Below, one piece after another: positions 35,718 through 48,009 of a DNA stretch of 64,000 bases. This DNA is from Bradyrhizobium rifense. Lineage in GTDB: Bacteria; Pseudomonadota; Alphaproteobacteria; Rhizobiales; Xanthobacteraceae. The position numbers and the translations under genes were made by a program. Every line of letters starts with the position of its first letter. The first letter of the stretch is position 1. Where the stretch lies: NCBI RefSeq assembly GCF_008123425.1, contig NZ_VSSS01000023.1:62001-126000 (forward strand), given 5' to 3'. The notes under the pieces were generated by a model. The model ran no database searches. It saw only the letters and a program-made list of their open reading frames with translations, and was not told the origin of the DNA.

Positions 35718-36836
35718 ATGGTGGCGGAGAAGAGCGGTCAGCAGCCCGGCGAAGCGGGGCGCGGTCCCGACGACCCCATGCTATGGCCGTTTGCGGCGGC
35801 ACGGCTTGCCACGGATGCCTGCTTCTGGTGGCTTGAGCGCGTCCCGGCGGGGCAGGGCGAGGGCGACCTCGCCTGGACCACGTCTGGCACCGTGGCCCTG
35901 GAGTTGGCCACCATGCGGCTGCGCGATTGTTCGCGGTCGCGATCAGGTCAGCCGGCCTTGGTTTGCGCGCCCTATGCGCTACATCGGGCCCTGATCGCCG
36001 ATTTTGCACCCGGCCACAGCGTGGTGCAGTCGCTGCAACAGAGCGGCATCGATCGGATCTATCTCACCGACTGGCGCTCGGCCACGCCTAGCATGCGCTA
36101 TCTCTCGATCGACAGCTATCTCGGCGATCTCAACGTTGCCGTCGACGAGATCGGCGCACCGGTCGATCTGGTCGGGCTGTGCCAGGGCGGCTGGCTCTCG
36201 CTGCTCTATGCGGCGCGGTTTCCGGCCAAGGTGCGGCGGCTGGTGCTAGCGGGTGCGCCGGTCGACCTCTCGGTCGAGTCCAGGCTGTCGCAGCTCGCCC
36301 GCAACGCGCCCGAGATCGTCTACGATCAGCTCGTCGCGCGCGGCGGCGGCAATGTCAGCGGCGAGGAGATGCTGCGTGTCTGGTCGAAGGCGCCTGGCCC
36401 CGACGACATCGCGGCGGCATTGCAGAGAGATATCTCGGACGAGGAGGGTGCGGCCCTGCTCGCCCGCTTCGAGCGCTGGAATAGCGAGCCGCTGAACCTG
36501 CCGGGCACCTACTATCTCCAGATCGTCAACTGGATCTTTCGCGAGAACCGGATCGCGTCAGGCCATTTCACGGCCCTCGGCCGCGCGATCAAGCTGAAGG
36601 ACGTCAAGTCGCCCATCTTCCTGCTGGCCGGACTCGACGACGATGTCGTGCCGGCCACACAGGCGCTCGCCACCGCCGGGCTTGTCGGCACGCCGCCGGC
36701 TTTCGTTGCAGCAAGCTCCGAGCCCAGCAATCATCTCGGCCTGTTCATGGGCGCGCGGACACACGCCCATGCCTGGCCCCGGATCGCGGAATGGCTGCGC
36801 AGCGACCTCTCCAGCGTGTTGGCACGTAGCGCCTGA
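35718..36836 (+). CDS. PhaC-like alpha/beta hydrolase
   Basis: A 372-residue alpha/beta-hydrolase. The nucleophile elbow is GLCQGGW (about residue 154), the Cys-containing lipase box of polyhydroxyalkanoate synthases, with Asp in GLDDDVVP (about 308) and His in SEPSNHLGLF (about 340). The protein resembles the catalytic part of PHA synthases but is far shorter than class I PhaC (about 560-600). It may be a depolymerase/thiolase-like relative or a truncated-family synthase. It is located 13 bp after pncA and 127 bp before nadE. Confidence 0.75.
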   Translation: MVAEKSGQQPGEAGRGPDDPMLWPFAAARLATDACFWWLERVPAGQGEGDLAWTTSGTVALELATMRLRDCSRSRSGQPALVCAPYALHRALIADFAPGHSVVQSLQQSGIDRIYLTDWRSATPSMRYLSIDSYLGDLNVAVDEIGAPVDLVGLCQGGWLSLLYAARFPAKVRRLVLAGAPVDLSVESRLSQLARNAPEIVYDQLVARGGGNVSGEEMLRVWSKAPGPDDIAAALQRDISDEEGAALLARFERWNSEPLNLPGTYYLQIVNWIFRENRIASGHFTALGRAIKLKDVKSPIFLLAGLDDDVVPATQALATAGLVGTPPAFVAASSEPSNHLGLFMGARTHAHAWPRIAEWLRSDLSSVLARSA

Positions 36837-36963
36837 CGGCCTCCGAAGCTGCAAATCCGTTATGCATGATGCCGGATGGCCTGCACGGGGGCCTATCGAT
36901 GGGTTAAATAGAGACGAGAGCTGGCTGCGGCCGGTCCGACAAGATTTAAGGGTTCTTTGCTCG

Positions 36964-38997
<2,034 letters not shown>

Positions 38998-39082
38998 GCG
39001 AAGAGGGCAGTCCAAAACGACTTCGCGCCGCGCGGCTCATACAGCCGGCGGCGCGAAGAAATTGCGTTCAATCTAGAAAGCA

Positions 39083-39115
39083 CGAGGTCCGGAGTGCCTA
39101 GGAGTCCGGACCTCG
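39083..39115. terminator. Terminator-like hairpin after nadE
   Basis: A perfect 11-bp stem CGAGGTCCGGA/TCCGGACCTCG with an 11-nt loop, 85 bp past the nadE stop; an A-T pair extends it. No T-run follows. From here to 39449 (about 330 bp) I see no credible gene; a short frame at 39094-39399 has poor codon use. Confidence 0.6.
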
Positions 39116-39449
39116 TAACCTTGCCCCAGCCTTTGATCCCCCCGCCCCAAGTGGTCCCCCAACCCCGTGGTGCGCGATCAGAGGGTGATGCCCTTGGAAG
39201 GCCGCCGATCGATGTCCCGCGATGTACGCGAGATCGGATTAGGACTCCATTCCGGATCACTACGGATTTAATCGTGCTTGATTTCGCGCGCGGATGCATG
39301 CGTCTGCGCGCGGTGCGCTCGCCGCTGCCCGAATTCGATGCAAGCGAGCGGCAGGATGTCCACATCTGCCGAATCCGCATTTCACCGGCGTGTCATTGAA
39401 CTGGTCTAGCGCTGCTCCCCGTCATCGCTGACGGCCAAGGGAGAAAGCC

Positions 39450-40265
39450 ATGTCGAAGCCGGTGTTGGGCGCCGCACTTTCCATCAAATCGATCCCCGCT
39501 CACCGTGACTGGCTTCTGGAACGACAACGCGATCTCGAAGTCCAGGACTTCTTCCGCGCCGATCTGCTCGACGGCGACTGGCGCAGCGCTGCCACCGACA
39601 TCAAGCAGATGCTCTCAGGCCATACCGGTCGCCTCGGCATCCACGGCCCGTTCTGGGGCTTCAAGATCGACAGCCATGATCCGATGATCCGCCAGGCCGT
39701 GACCAAGCGCCTGCTGCAGGGCCTTGATGCCGCTGAATTCCTCGGCGCGACCCAGATGGTGATGCATTCGCCGTTCACGACCTGGGACCACAACAATCTC
39801 GATCTCTATCCGGACAGTCGCGCCAACATCGTCGAGCGTGTCAAGGCGACGCTGGCCGAGGTGATCGCGCGCGCCGAGACCATCGGCTGCGAGATCGTCA
39901 TCGAGAACATCGAGGACAAGGACCCGCGCGACCGCGTGCGCCTCGCCAAGGCGCTCGAGAGCAGCAAGGTCCGAGTCTCCCTCGACACCGGCCACGCCAA
40001 CTACGCCCACGTCTCCACCGGCGCGCCGCCGGTCGACTATTACGTCGAAATCGCCGGTGACATGTTGACGCATGTGCACCTCCAGGACACCGACGGCTTT
40101 GCTGATCGCCATTGGGCGCCGGGCGAAGGCAACATTCCCTGGGTCGCCGTGTTCCGCGCGTTGGGCCGGCTGACCTCGAACCCGCGGCTGATCCTCGAGC
40201 TCCGCAACCACGACGACGTCCGCAAGGGCGCCGCGCATCTCGCCGCGCTCGGTCTCGCCGAATAA
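39450..40265 (+). CDS. Sugar phosphate isomerase/epimerase (xylose isomerase-like TIM barrel)
   Basis: A 271-residue TIM-barrel of the AP endonuclease 2/xylose isomerase-like family. Metal ligands are plausible in MVMHSPF, IVIENIEDKDP (Glu about residue 151), SLDTGHANYAH (Asp-x-x-His about 177) and THVHLQDTDG (about 207). It has a strong ribosome-binding site (GGGAGAAAG). It is the first gene of an operon with a peptide-type ABC importer (29-bp gap to the binding protein), which suggests conversion of the imported sugar-like compound. Confidence 0.82.
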   Translation: MSKPVLGAALSIKSIPAHRDWLLERQRDLEVQDFFRADLLDGDWRSAATDIKQMLSGHTGRLGIHGPFWGFKIDSHDPMIRQAVTKRLLQGLDAAEFLGATQMVMHSPFTTWDHNNLDLYPDSRANIVERVKATLAEVIARAETIGCEIVIENIEDKDPRDRVRLAKALESSKVRVSLDTGHANYAHVSTGAPPVDYYVEIAGDMLTHVHLQDTDGFADRHWAPGEGNIPWVAVFRALGRLTSNPRLILELRNHDDVRKGAAHLAALGLAE

Positions 40266-40294
40266 CCAGATCACAGAGGGCAGGGGTCACCGTC

Positions 40295-41932
40295 ATGAGC
40301 AACTTCACCCGTCGCACCATCCTGAAATCCGGCAGCGCTGCCGCCGGCACGCTGCTGCTACCGCGCTTTGCGATCGGGCAGGCCGACAATCGTCCGTCGG
40401 TGACGATCGCCGTGCAGAAGGTGACGAACGCCAACGTGCTCGACGTGCTGCGCGAGCAGTCCAATGTCGGCGAGCGCGTGTTCTTCTCCTCGATCTGGGA
40501 AGGCCTGATCTCGAAGAATTTCCGCGGCAATCTCGAGGCCGTGCCGGGCCTCGCCACCGAATGGCGACGCATCGACGATCAGACCGTGGAAGTGAAGCTG
40601 CGGCAGGGCGTGAAATTCCACAATGGCGACGAGCTGACCGCCGAAGATGTCGTCTTCACCTTCAGCCGTGAGCGCATGTTCGGCGAGACCGAAGCCAAGA
40701 GCCGCTCCACCATCCAGGCTTTCGAAAAGATCCCGATGCCGAAGCCCGGCAAGGAATTGCCGCCTGACGTGCCCGCCGTCGCGCGCCGTATCTGGCCCGA
40801 CCTCGTCCGCGTCGACGCCGTCGACAAGTACACGGTGCGCTTCTACAACGCGACGCCCGACGTCACTATCGAGGGCCGGCTGTCGCGGTATGGCTCGGAT
40901 ATCGCCAACCGCCGCGCCTGGGATGAAGCCGCGAGCTATCTCGACTGGGCGCGCAAGCCGGTCACCACCGGTCCCTACAAAGTCGTCGAGCTCAAGCCCG
41001 ACGTGTCGCTGACGCTGGAAGCGCACGACGAATATTGGGGCGGCCGGCCGCCGCTCAAGCGCATCCGCTTCCTGGAAGTGCCCGAGGTCGCGAGCCGCAT
41101 CAACGGGCTTTTGTCCGGCGAATACCAGTTTGCCTGCGACATCCCGCCGGACCAGATCGCCGGCATCGAGAAGAATTCCGCGTTCGAAGTGCAGGGCGGC
41201 ACCATTCTCAATCACCGCCTGACCGTGTTTGACAAGAACCACGCCCAGCTCGCCAATCCGCTGGTGCGGCGTGCCTTCACCCACGCGATCGATCGCCAGG
41301 CCATCGTCGACAGCCTGTGGGCCGGCCGCACCCGCGTGCCGAAGGGCCTGCAGTGGGAATTTTACGGCGACATGTTCAACGCCGATTGGAGCGTGCCGGC
41401 TTACGATCCCAAGCTCGCGCAGGATCTTTTGAAGCAGGCCAACTACAAGGGCGATCCGATCCCGTATCGCCTGCTCAACAACTACTACACCAACCAGGTC
41501 GCGACCGGGCAGGTGCTGGTCGAGATGTGGAAATCGGTCGGCCTCAACGTAGAGATCGAGACCAAGGAAAACTGGTCTCAGATCATGGAGCGCGCGCCGA
41601 CCCGCGCCGTGCGCGACTGGTCGAACTCCGCCGCCTTCAACGATCCGGTGTCGTCGATCGTTGCCCAGCACGGTCCGAACGGCCAGCAGCAGCAGATCGG
41701 CGAGTGGACCAACGCAGAGCTGAACAAGCTCTCGGAGTTCCTGGAGACCTCGACCGACCGCGCCGCGCGCAAGAAGGCGTTCCACCGCATGCTGGAGATC
41801 GCCGAGCGCGAGGACCCCGCTTATACGGTGCTGCACCAGAACGCGACCTTCACGGCCAAGCCGAAGTCGATCAAATGGAAGGCGTCGCCCGCTTTCGCGA
41901 TGGATTTCCGCGCCGGCAATTTCGAGGCTTAA
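40295..41932 (+). CDS. ABC transporter substrate-binding protein (family 5, peptide/nickel type)
   Basis: A 545-residue family-5 solute-binding protein. The N-terminus FTRRTILKSGSAAAGTLLLP is a twin-arginine-like signal (cleavage near IGQA, residue 30). The family motif is seen as LRQGVKFHNGDELTAEDVVF (about 105-125). Ligands of this family include di- and oligopeptides, nickel, opines and sugars. The upstream isomerase gene hints at a sugar-like ligand, but this is inference. Start ATG at 40295 follows an AGGGGT site. Confidence 0.9.
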   Translation: MSNFTRRTILKSGSAAAGTLLLPRFAIGQADNRPSVTIAVQKVTNANVLDVLREQSNVGERVFFSSIWEGLISKNFRGNLEAVPGLATEWRRIDDQTVEVKLRQGVKFHNGDELTAEDVVFTFSRERMFGETEAKSRSTIQAFEKIPMPKPGKELPPDVPAVARRIWPDLVRVDAVDKYTVRFYNATPDVTIEGRLSRYGSDIANRRAWDEAASYLDWARKPVTTGPYKVVELKPDVSLTLEAHDEYWGGRPPLKRIRFLEVPEVASRINGLLSGEYQFACDIPPDQIAGIEKNSAFEVQGGTILNHRLTVFDKNHAQLANPLVRRAFTHAIDRQAIVDSLWAGRTRVPKGLQWEFYGDMFNADWSVPAYDPKLAQDLLKQANYKGDPIPYRLLNNYYTNQVATGQVLVEMWKSVGLNVEIETKENWSQIMERAPTRAVRDWSNSAAFNDPVSSIVAQHGPNGQQQQIGEWTNAELNKLSEFLETSTDRAARKKAFHRMLEIAEREDPAYTVLHQNATFTAKPKSIKWKASPAFAMDFRAGNFEA

Positions 41933-41935
41933 TCC

Positions 41936-42919
41936 ATGGCGCCGCTGGTCAGCATTGAAGGCCTCAGCGTCGCCTTCAACGGCGTGCCGGTGCTGCGCGG
42001 CGTCGATCTCGCTCTCGGCAAGGGCGAGGCCCTTGGCCTCGTCGGCGAGTCCGGCTCCGGCAAGTCCGTGACCTGGCTCGCCGCTCTTGGATTGCTGCCG
42101 CGGCATGCGAAGATCTCGGGCTCTGTCCGTCTCGACGGACGCGAGATTCTCGGGGCGCCGGCGTCCGAGCTCGACCAGGTGCGGGGCGGGCGGGTCGCCA
42201 TGATCTTCCAGGACCCGGCGAGCGCGCTCAATCCGGTGCTGACTATCCGCAAGCAGCTCTGCGAGGCGCTGGTGCTGCATCGCGATCTCTCCGGTGAGGC
42301 CGTGAAGGCAGAAGCGCTGCGGCTGCTCAATCTTGTCGGCATTCCCGACGCGACGAGGCGCCTGTCCGCTTATCCGCATGAATTCTCCGGCGGCCAGGTC
42401 CAGCGCATCATGATCGCGATGGCGCTCGCCGGAAATCCCGATCTGCTGATCGCGGACGAGCCGACCACCGCGCTCGATGCCACCATCCAGGCGCAGATTC
42501 TGGAGCTGCTCTCCACCATCCGCCGCGAGATGAGCATGGCGATGGTCCTGATCAGCCACGATCTCGGCGTCGTTGCTGAAAACTGCGACCGCGTCGCGGT
42601 GATGTATGCCGGCCGCATCGTCGAGCAGGCGCCCGCCAATCAGCTCTTCGCCGATCCCGTGCACCCCTATGCGCAAGGCCTGATCGGCGCGCTGCCGCCG
42701 CTTGATGGGCCGCGCCGCCGTCTCACCGCCATTCCCGGCACCGTGCCCGATCCCGCGCACATGCCTGATGGATGCGCGTTCGCGCCACGCTGTGCGCTCG
42801 CGGCCGAGCCCTGCCGCCTCGCCGTGCCGACCCTCGCGCCGATCGCAGACGACCGCACTGTGGCCTGCATCCGCGCCGAGGCCTCGCGCCGCGCGCTGCT
42901 CGGGATCGCGGCCGAATGA
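41936..42919 (+). CDS. ABC transporter ATP-binding protein (DppD/OppD type)
   Basis: A 327-residue ATPase: Walker [17 protein letters not shown] (about residues 37-52), signature [17 protein letters not shown] (about 150), Walker [14 protein letters not shown] (about 168), and the oligopeptide-family C-terminal cysteines in [15 protein letters not shown]. It starts 3 bp after the binding-protein gene and overlaps the next ATPase gene by ATGA. Confidence 0.93.
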   Translation: MAPLVSIEGLSVAFNGVPVLRGVDLALGKGEALGLVGESGSGKSVTWLAALGLLPRHAKISGSVRLDGREILGAPASELDQVRGGRVAMIFQDPASALNPVLTIRKQLCEALVLHRDLSGEAVKAEALRLLNLVGIPDATRRLSAYPHEFSGGQVQRIMIAMALAGNPDLLIADEPTTALDATIQAQILELLSTIRREMSMAMVLISHDLGVVAENCDRVAVMYAGRIVEQAPANQLFADPVHPYAQGLIGALPPLDGPRRRLTAIPGTVPDPAHMPDGCAFAPRCALAAEPCRLAVPTLAPIADDRTVACIRAEASRRALLGIAAE

Positions 42920-43908
42920 GCGCGCCGCTCGTCGAGGTGTCCTCGATCTCGCGCAGTTACTCGATGCGCTCCGGGATGTTCGGCCGCAGCACGGCCGTGC
43001 ACGCCGTCGACGCCGTGTCGCTGAGCATTCCCAAGGGCGAAACGCTCGGCCTTGTCGGCGAGTCCGGCTCGGGCAAGTCTACGACGGGGCGCGTCGTGCT
43101 CGGCCTCGAGCCGCCGGATCGTGGCGAGGTCTGCTTCGGCGGCAAGCCGATGGCCGCGCCCGGGACACAGGCGTGGCGTGCACAGCGCGCCCGCATGCAG
43201 ATGATCTTTCAGGACCCGCTGGGCGCGCTGGACCGGCGTTTGCCGGTGGCGACCCAGATCCGCGAGCCCCTCGATATTCATGGCCTCGGCACACCGGCCG
43301 AGCGCGAGGATCGCGCCCGCGAGTTGCTGCGCGCCGTCGAGCTCACGCCCGCGCATGGCGCGCGCTATCCGGGCGCGCTGTCCGGCGGTCAGCGCCAGCG
43401 CATCGTGCTGGCACGGGCGCTGGCGACAAAGCCCGATTTCCTCGTCTGCGACGAGCCTGTCAGCGCGCTCGACGTCTCGATCCAGGCCCAGGTGGTGAAT
43501 CTGCTCGCCGATCTCCAGGCGCAGCTTGGGCTCACGCTGGTGTTCATCAGCCACGATCTGCGTGTCGTTCGCCAGATCAGCAATATCGTCGCTGTGATGT
43601 ATCTCGGTCGCATCGTCGAGATCGGCAGCGCCGATGATCTCTTTGCACGCCCTGAGCATCCGTACACGCAGGCGCTGGTGTCGGCTTCACCCGCTCCCGG
43701 CCGCCGCAGCGCAAGCCGCATCGTGCTGGCGGGCGATCCGCCGAACCCAGCCGCTCGTCCGAGCGGCTGCGCGTTCCATCCGCGCTGCCCGCGCGCGATC
43801 GCACGCTGCGCAAGCGAGGTGCCGACGCTCTCGCTGGTCGGCGGCGACCGCCAAGTCGCCTGCCATCTCGTGACGGGGCCGCAGGCCGAGACCCGGGACG
43901 CGGCGTGA
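42916..43908 (+). CDS. ABC transporter ATP-binding protein (DppF/OppF type)
   Basis: A 330-residue ATPase paired with the previous one: Walker [17 protein letters not shown] (about residues 48-63), signature [17 protein letters not shown] (about 158), Walker B FLVCDEPVSALDVSIQ (about 180), and C-terminal GCAFHPRCPRAIARC. The start is set by ATGA overlap; the longer frame to 42772 lies in the upstream gene. Confidence 0.93.
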   Translation: MSAPLVEVSSISRSYSMRSGMFGRSTAVHAVDAVSLSIPKGETLGLVGESGSGKSTTGRVVLGLEPPDRGEVCFGGKPMAAPGTQAWRAQRARMQMIFQDPLGALDRRLPVATQIREPLDIHGLGTPAEREDRARELLRAVELTPAHGARYPGALSGGQRQRIVLARALATKPDFLVCDEPVSALDVSIQAQVVNLLADLQAQLGLTLVFISHDLRVVRQISNIVAVMYLGRIVEIGSADDLFARPEHPYTQALVSASPAPGRRSASRIVLAGDPPNPAARPSGCAFHPRCPRAIARCASEVPTLSLVGGDRQVACHLVTGPQAETRDAA

Positions 43909-44837
43909 TGGGACGCTATTTCGCCATTCGGATTGGGCGCGCGGCGCTCACGATCGTGCTCGTCCTCACCTTCGCCTTCGTGGTGCTGCGGCTATCAGGC
44001 GATCCCGCGCTGATGATTTTGGGACCGGAAGCACCTCCTGAAGTCCTTGCCGCCTTCCGCAAGGCGTGGGGCCTCGATGACCCCATCTGGTTTCAGTATC
44101 TCGATTATTTCGGCGCCATCGCCAAGGGCGAGCTCGGCCGTTCCATGCGTGATGGACGACCGGCGATCCAGCTCGTGCTGGAGCGGATCCCGGCAACGCT
44201 GGCGCTGACCTTGCCGGCCTTCGTCTTCAAGGTCGCGCTCGGCATTCCCGCCGGAATCTACGCCGCGCTGCATCGCGGTTCGGGAATCGACCGCGCCGTG
44301 ATGATGACGGCGGTCGCCGGCTTCACCGTGCCGAGTTTTGTGCTCGCGCTGCTGCTCGTGCTGGTCTTTGCCGTGCAGCTCGGCTGGTTGCCGTCGGGCG
44401 GGCAGGACAGCTGGCGTCACGCCATTCTGCCGATCGTGACACTCAGCCTTGGCGGCGCCGCCGTGCTGGCGCGTTTCACCCGCAGCGCCATGCTGGAGGT
44501 GCTGGGCCAGCCCTATATCCGCACGGCGTCGGCGAAAGGGGTGCCCTGGCATCGTGTTGTGATCTCGCACGCGCTGCCGAACGCGGCGATCCCGACCGTG
44601 ACGATCCTGGGCTTCATGGTGGGCTCATTGATTGCGGGCGCGGTCGTGGTCGAAAGCGTGTTCTCGTGGCCGGGGGTAGGGCGCCTCCTCGTCGTTGCGG
44701 TCGCCAACCGCGATCTCGCCGTCGTGCAGTGCATCCTGCTGCTGGTGGCGCTGACCATGGTCACGTCAAACCTGATCGTCGATTTCCTCTATGGCTTCCT
44801 CGATCCGCGGCTGCGCGCGAAAGGGGCTCACGCATGA
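43908..44837 (+). CDS. ABC transporter permease (DppB/OppB type)
   Basis: A 309-residue permease with six membrane spans. The N-terminal FAIRIGRAALTIVLVLTFAF and the segment GVPWHRVVISHALPNAAIPT (EAA-like loop, about residue 210) mark the DppB group. ATG at 43908 shares a base with the preceding stop; the overlapping GTG at 43905 is an alternative. Confidence 0.92.
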   Translation: MGRYFAIRIGRAALTIVLVLTFAFVVLRLSGDPALMILGPEAPPEVLAAFRKAWGLDDPIWFQYLDYFGAIAKGELGRSMRDGRPAIQLVLERIPATLALTLPAFVFKVALGIPAGIYAALHRGSGIDRAVMMTAVAGFTVPSFVLALLLVLVFAVQLGWLPSGGQDSWRHAILPIVTLSLGGAAVLARFTRSAMLEVLGQPYIRTASAKGVPWHRVVISHALPNAAIPTVTILGFMVGSLIAGAVVVESVFSWPGVGRLLVVAVANRDLAVVQCILLLVALTMVTSNLIVDFLYGFLDPRLRAKGAHA

Positions 44838-45694
44838 CCGATGCGACGCTGAAGGATACGGCCGTCCGCCGCCGCATCAGCCTGCCGACGATCCCCGTCT
44901 CCGTCGCACTTGCGGTCAGCTGGATCATCGCCATGCTGGTGATCGCTGCGCTCGCCGAGAAGATCGCGCCCTATGGCTACACCCAATTCGATCTGCGCAA
45001 TCGCCTGGCTGCGCCCGGCAATGTCGCGCACTGGCTCGGCACCGACGAGCTCGGCCGCGACGTGCTGTCGCGGCTGCTAGTCTCCATCCGCATCTCGCTG
45101 CTGATCGCGTTCGGCGCGACCGCGATCTCGGCCGTCGTCGGCACCGCGCTCGGCTTCCTCGCCGCGCATTTTCGTGGGGCCGTCGAACAGTTCGTGCTGA
45201 TGCTGACCGATTTCCAGGCCAGCATGCCGTTCCTGATCATGGCGCTCGCGGTGCTCGCCTTCTTCGGCAATTCGCTGCCGCTGCTGATCGGCCTGATGGG
45301 CCTGTTCGGCTGGGAGCGTTACGCCCGCATCGCCCGCGGCCTCGCCATCTCAGCCAATGCGCAGGGCTACGCCGCCGCCGTCCGCCAACTCGGCGCCACG
45401 CCGGCGCGGATCTACCTGCGCCACATCCTGCCCAACATCGCCTCGACCCTGATCGTCTCGACCACGCTGGTGTTTCCCGAGGTGATCCTGATGGAGTCAG
45501 GCCTGTCCTTCCTCGGCCTCGGCGTGCAGCCGCCGATGACCAGCCTCGGCAACATGGTCGGCTATGGCCGCGAGTACCTGACGCGGGCGCCCTGGATCAT
45601 GCTGGCGCCGGCGACCACAATCGTGGTGACCACGCTGGCCGTCTCCGTGATCGGCGACTGGCTGCGCGACCGGCTGGATCCGACCCTGCAGTAG
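44834..45694 (+). CDS. ABC transporter permease (DppC/OppC type)
   Basis: A 286-residue permease with WLGTDELGRDVLSRLL (about residues 64-79), diagnostic of DppC proteins, and the loop AAVRQLGATPARIYLRHILP (about 180-200). Start overlaps the DppB-type gene by ATGA. It is the last gene of the operon; a palindromic repeat follows. Confidence 0.92.
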   Translation: MTDATLKDTAVRRRISLPTIPVSVALAVSWIIAMLVIAALAEKIAPYGYTQFDLRNRLAAPGNVAHWLGTDELGRDVLSRLLVSIRISLLIAFGATAISAVVGTALGFLAAHFRGAVEQFVLMLTDFQASMPFLIMALAVLAFFGNSLPLLIGLMGLFGWERYARIARGLAISANAQGYAAAVRQLGATPARIYLRHILPNIASTLIVSTTLVFPEVILMESGLSFLGLGVQPPMTSLGNMVGYGREYLTRAPWIMLAPATTIVVTTLAVSVIGDWLRDRLDPTLQ

Positions 45695-45712
45695 GGGCAA
45701 GTTGGGCCCCTG

Positions 45713-45805
45713 TAGCCCGGATGGCGCGCAGCGAAATCCGGGGCGGGTGCATCGGGGCGAGACCGGTCCCGGATTACGCTCCGCTCCATCCGGGCTACGA
45801 AGAGC
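45713..45805. repeat. GTAGCCCGGATGG-type palindromic repeat
   Basis: TGTAGCCCGGATGGCGCGCAG and ATTACGCTCCGCTCCATCCGG-GCTACG form an interrupted palindrome of about 90 bp. The words GTAGCCCGGATGG...CCATCCGGGCTAC are dispersed in many proteobacterial genomes. It follows the ABC operon. The rest of the 271-bp gap to ilvD shows no gene. Confidence 0.65.
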
Positions 45806-45965
45806 CCGCGCAGGGAGCAGGGGAGGCCTGCGATAGGCCGATCCGGCTCCGTTCGGCCCAAGTTCCCGTTGCGCCAGCCCACCCCGTGCGCTATCCGGCC
45901 GGAAAGGCCTGAGGCGGCTCCATATTTTCCCGCCCGGCCGGTCAAACCCGAGGACGGAAACCGCC

Positions 45966-47816
45966 ATGCCAGCCTATCGCTCCCGCACCACCACCCACGG
46001 CCGCAACATGGCGGGCGCCCGCGGCCTCTGGCGCGCGACGGGCATGAAGGATGCGGATTTCGGCAAGCCGATCATCGCGGTCGTCAACTCCTTCACCCAG
46101 TTCGTGCCCGGCCACGTCCACCTCAAGGATCTCGGCCAGCTCGTCGCCCGCGAGATCGAGCAGGCCGGCGGCGTCGCCAAGGAATTCAACACCATCGCGG
46201 TCGACGACGGCATCGCCATGGGCCATGACGGCATGCTCTACAGCCTGCCGTCGCGCGAGCTGATCGCCGACAGCGTCGAATACATGGTCAACGCGCATTG
46301 CGCCGATGGCATGGTCTGCATCTCCAACTGCGACAAGATCACGCCCGGCATGCTGATGGCGGCGCTGCGGCTCAACATCCCCGCCGTGTTCGTCTCGGGC
46401 GGCCCGATGGAGGCCGGCAAGGTCACGCTCCAGGGCAAGACCAAGGCGGTCGACCTGATCGATGCCATGGTCGCAGCCGCCGATTCCAAAGTCAGCGACG
46501 AGGACGTCAAGGTGATCGAGCGCTCGGCGTGCCCGACCTGCGGCTCCTGCTCGGGCATGTTCACGGCGAATTCGATGAACTGCCTCACCGAGGCCCTTGG
46601 CCTCGCGCTGCCCGGCAACGGCACGGTGGTCGCAACGCACGCCGACCGCAAGCGGCTATTCGTCGAGGCCGGCCACACCATCGTCGATATCGTGCGCCGC
46701 CACTACGAGCAGGACGACGCCAGCGTGCTTCCGCGCAACGTCGCGAACTTCAAGGCGTTCGAGAACGCGATGACGCTCGACATCGCGATGGGCGGTTCGA
46801 CCAACACGGTGCTGCATCTGTTGGCCGCGGCCCATGAAGGGCAAGTCGAATTCACCATGCAGGACATCGACCGGCTGTCGCGCCGCGTGCCCGTGCTCTG
46901 CAAGGTCGCGCCGTCGGTCGCCGACGTGCATGTCGAGGACGTGCATCGTGCCGGCGGCATCATGGGCATTCTGGGCGAGCTCGACCGCGCCGGCCTGATC
47001 GACACGTCGGTCTCGACCGTGCACGCGCCGACCATGAACGATGCGCTGGAGCGCTGGGACGTCAAGCGCTCCAAGAGCGAAACGGTCCGCACCTTTTTCC
47101 GTGCCTCGCCCGGCGGCATTCCGACCCAGGTCGCCTTCAGCCAGGAGCGCCGCTACGACGAGCTCGATACCGATCGCGAGAAGGGTGTGGTCCGCAATCT
47201 CGCGCACGCCTTCAGCAAGGACGGCGGGCTTGCCGTGCTCTACGGCAACCTCGCGCAGGACGGCTGCATCGTGAAGACCGCCGGCGTTGACGCCTCGATC
47301 CTGAAATTCGAAGGCCCCGCGCGCGTGTTCGAGAGCCAGGATGCCGCCGTCGAAGGCATTCTGGGCGGCAAGGTCACGGCCGGCGAGATCGTCGTCATCA
47401 TCTACGAAGGTCCGCGTGGCGGTCCCGGCATGCAGGAAATGCTGTATCCGACGAGCTATCTGAAATCGATGGGTCTTGGAAAGGCCTGCGCGCTCGTCAC
47501 CGATGGCCGCTTCTCCGGCGGCTCGTCGGGCCTGTCGATCGGCCATCTCTCGCCGGAAGCCGCCGAGGGCGGCAACATCGGTCTGGTGCGCACCGGTGAC
47601 CGCATCGCGATCGACATCCCGAACCGTAGCATCAGCCTCGAAATCTCCGACGAGGAACTCGCCAGCCGCCGTGCCGCGGAAGAGGCGAAGGGCGATGCCG
47701 CCTGGCAGCCCGCCGCACGCAAGCGCAACGTCTCGACCGCGCTGCAGGCCTATGCCGCACTCACTACCAGTGCCGCACGCGGCGCTGTGCGTGAAGTGAA
47801 GCGGCGCACGAAGTAG
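45966..47816 (+). CDS. ilvD: Dihydroxy-acid dehydratase
   Basis: A 616-residue IlvD/Edd-family dehydratase that makes 2-keto acids for isoleucine and valine synthesis (and pantothenate). Cluster cysteines are visible in [11 protein letters not shown] (about residue 122) and [20 protein letters not shown] (about 191-210), with the DG-rich [21 protein letters not shown] (about 512) near the C-terminus, shown here in part. Length fits the family. It is monocistronic and followed by a strong terminator. Confidence 0.96.
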   Translation: MPAYRSRTTTHGRNMAGARGLWRATGMKDADFGKPIIAVVNSFTQFVPGHVHLKDLGQLVAREIEQAGGVAKEFNTIAVDDGIAMGHDGMLYSLPSRELIADSVEYMVNAHCADGMVCISNCDKITPGMLMAALRLNIPAVFVSGGPMEAGKVTLQGKTKAVDLIDAMVAAADSKVSDEDVKVIERSACPTCGSCSGMFTANSMNCLTEALGLALPGNGTVVATHADRKRLFVEAGHTIVDIVRRHYEQDDASVLPRNVANFKAFENAMTLDIAMGGSTNTVLHLLAAAHEGQVEFTMQDIDRLSRRVPVLCKVAPSVADVHVEDVHRAGGIMGILGELDRAGLIDTSVSTVHAPTMNDALERWDVKRSKSETVRTFFRASPGGIPTQVAFSQERRYDELDTDREKGVVRNLAHAFSKDGGLAVLYGNLAQDGCIVKTAGVDASILKFEGPARVFESQDAAVEGILGGKVTAGEIVVIIYEGPRGGPGMQEMLYPTSYLKSMGLGKACALVTDGRFSGGSSGLSIGHLSPEAAEGGNIGLVRTGDRIAIDIPNRSISLEISDEELASRRAAEEAKGDAAWQPAARKRNVSTALQAYAALTTSAARGAVREVKRRTK

Positions 47817-47881
47817 ACGCGACTCGCGTGGACGCGATCGCAAACATCGCGGTCGCGCAACGCGCATGGTCAACAAGTTCT

Positions 47882-47907
47882 GAACGGCCGGTGAAAACCG
47901 GCCGTTC
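47882..47907 (+). terminator. Intrinsic terminator after ilvD
   Basis: A perfect 11-bp stem GAACGGCCGGT/ACCGGCCGTTC around GAAA, 65 bp past the ilvD stop. The tail CGCATTAAGG is only weakly T-rich. Confidence 0.8.
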
Positions 47908-48009
47908 GCATTAAGGATGCCCCAACGAACTTCGGCAGCTCAGGATTTTGCGGCGTATACTGCCAGCGACCTTCGCAAATCCATTTTGGGCAACTGGGGC
48001 ACCACCATA

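Noticed and set aside
39094..39399. A 101-codon plus-strand frame after nadE
   Set aside because: It starts inside the hairpin loop, is rich in Arg/Pro/Ser without motif, and has no Shine-Dalgarno.
40358..42760. An 800-codon open frame on the minus strand
   Set aside because: It lies antisense to the peptide-type binding protein and ATPase genes, both of which have full motifs. Long antisense frames are expected in DNA with very high GC at third positions. The translated product is Arg/Gly/His-rich with no domain.
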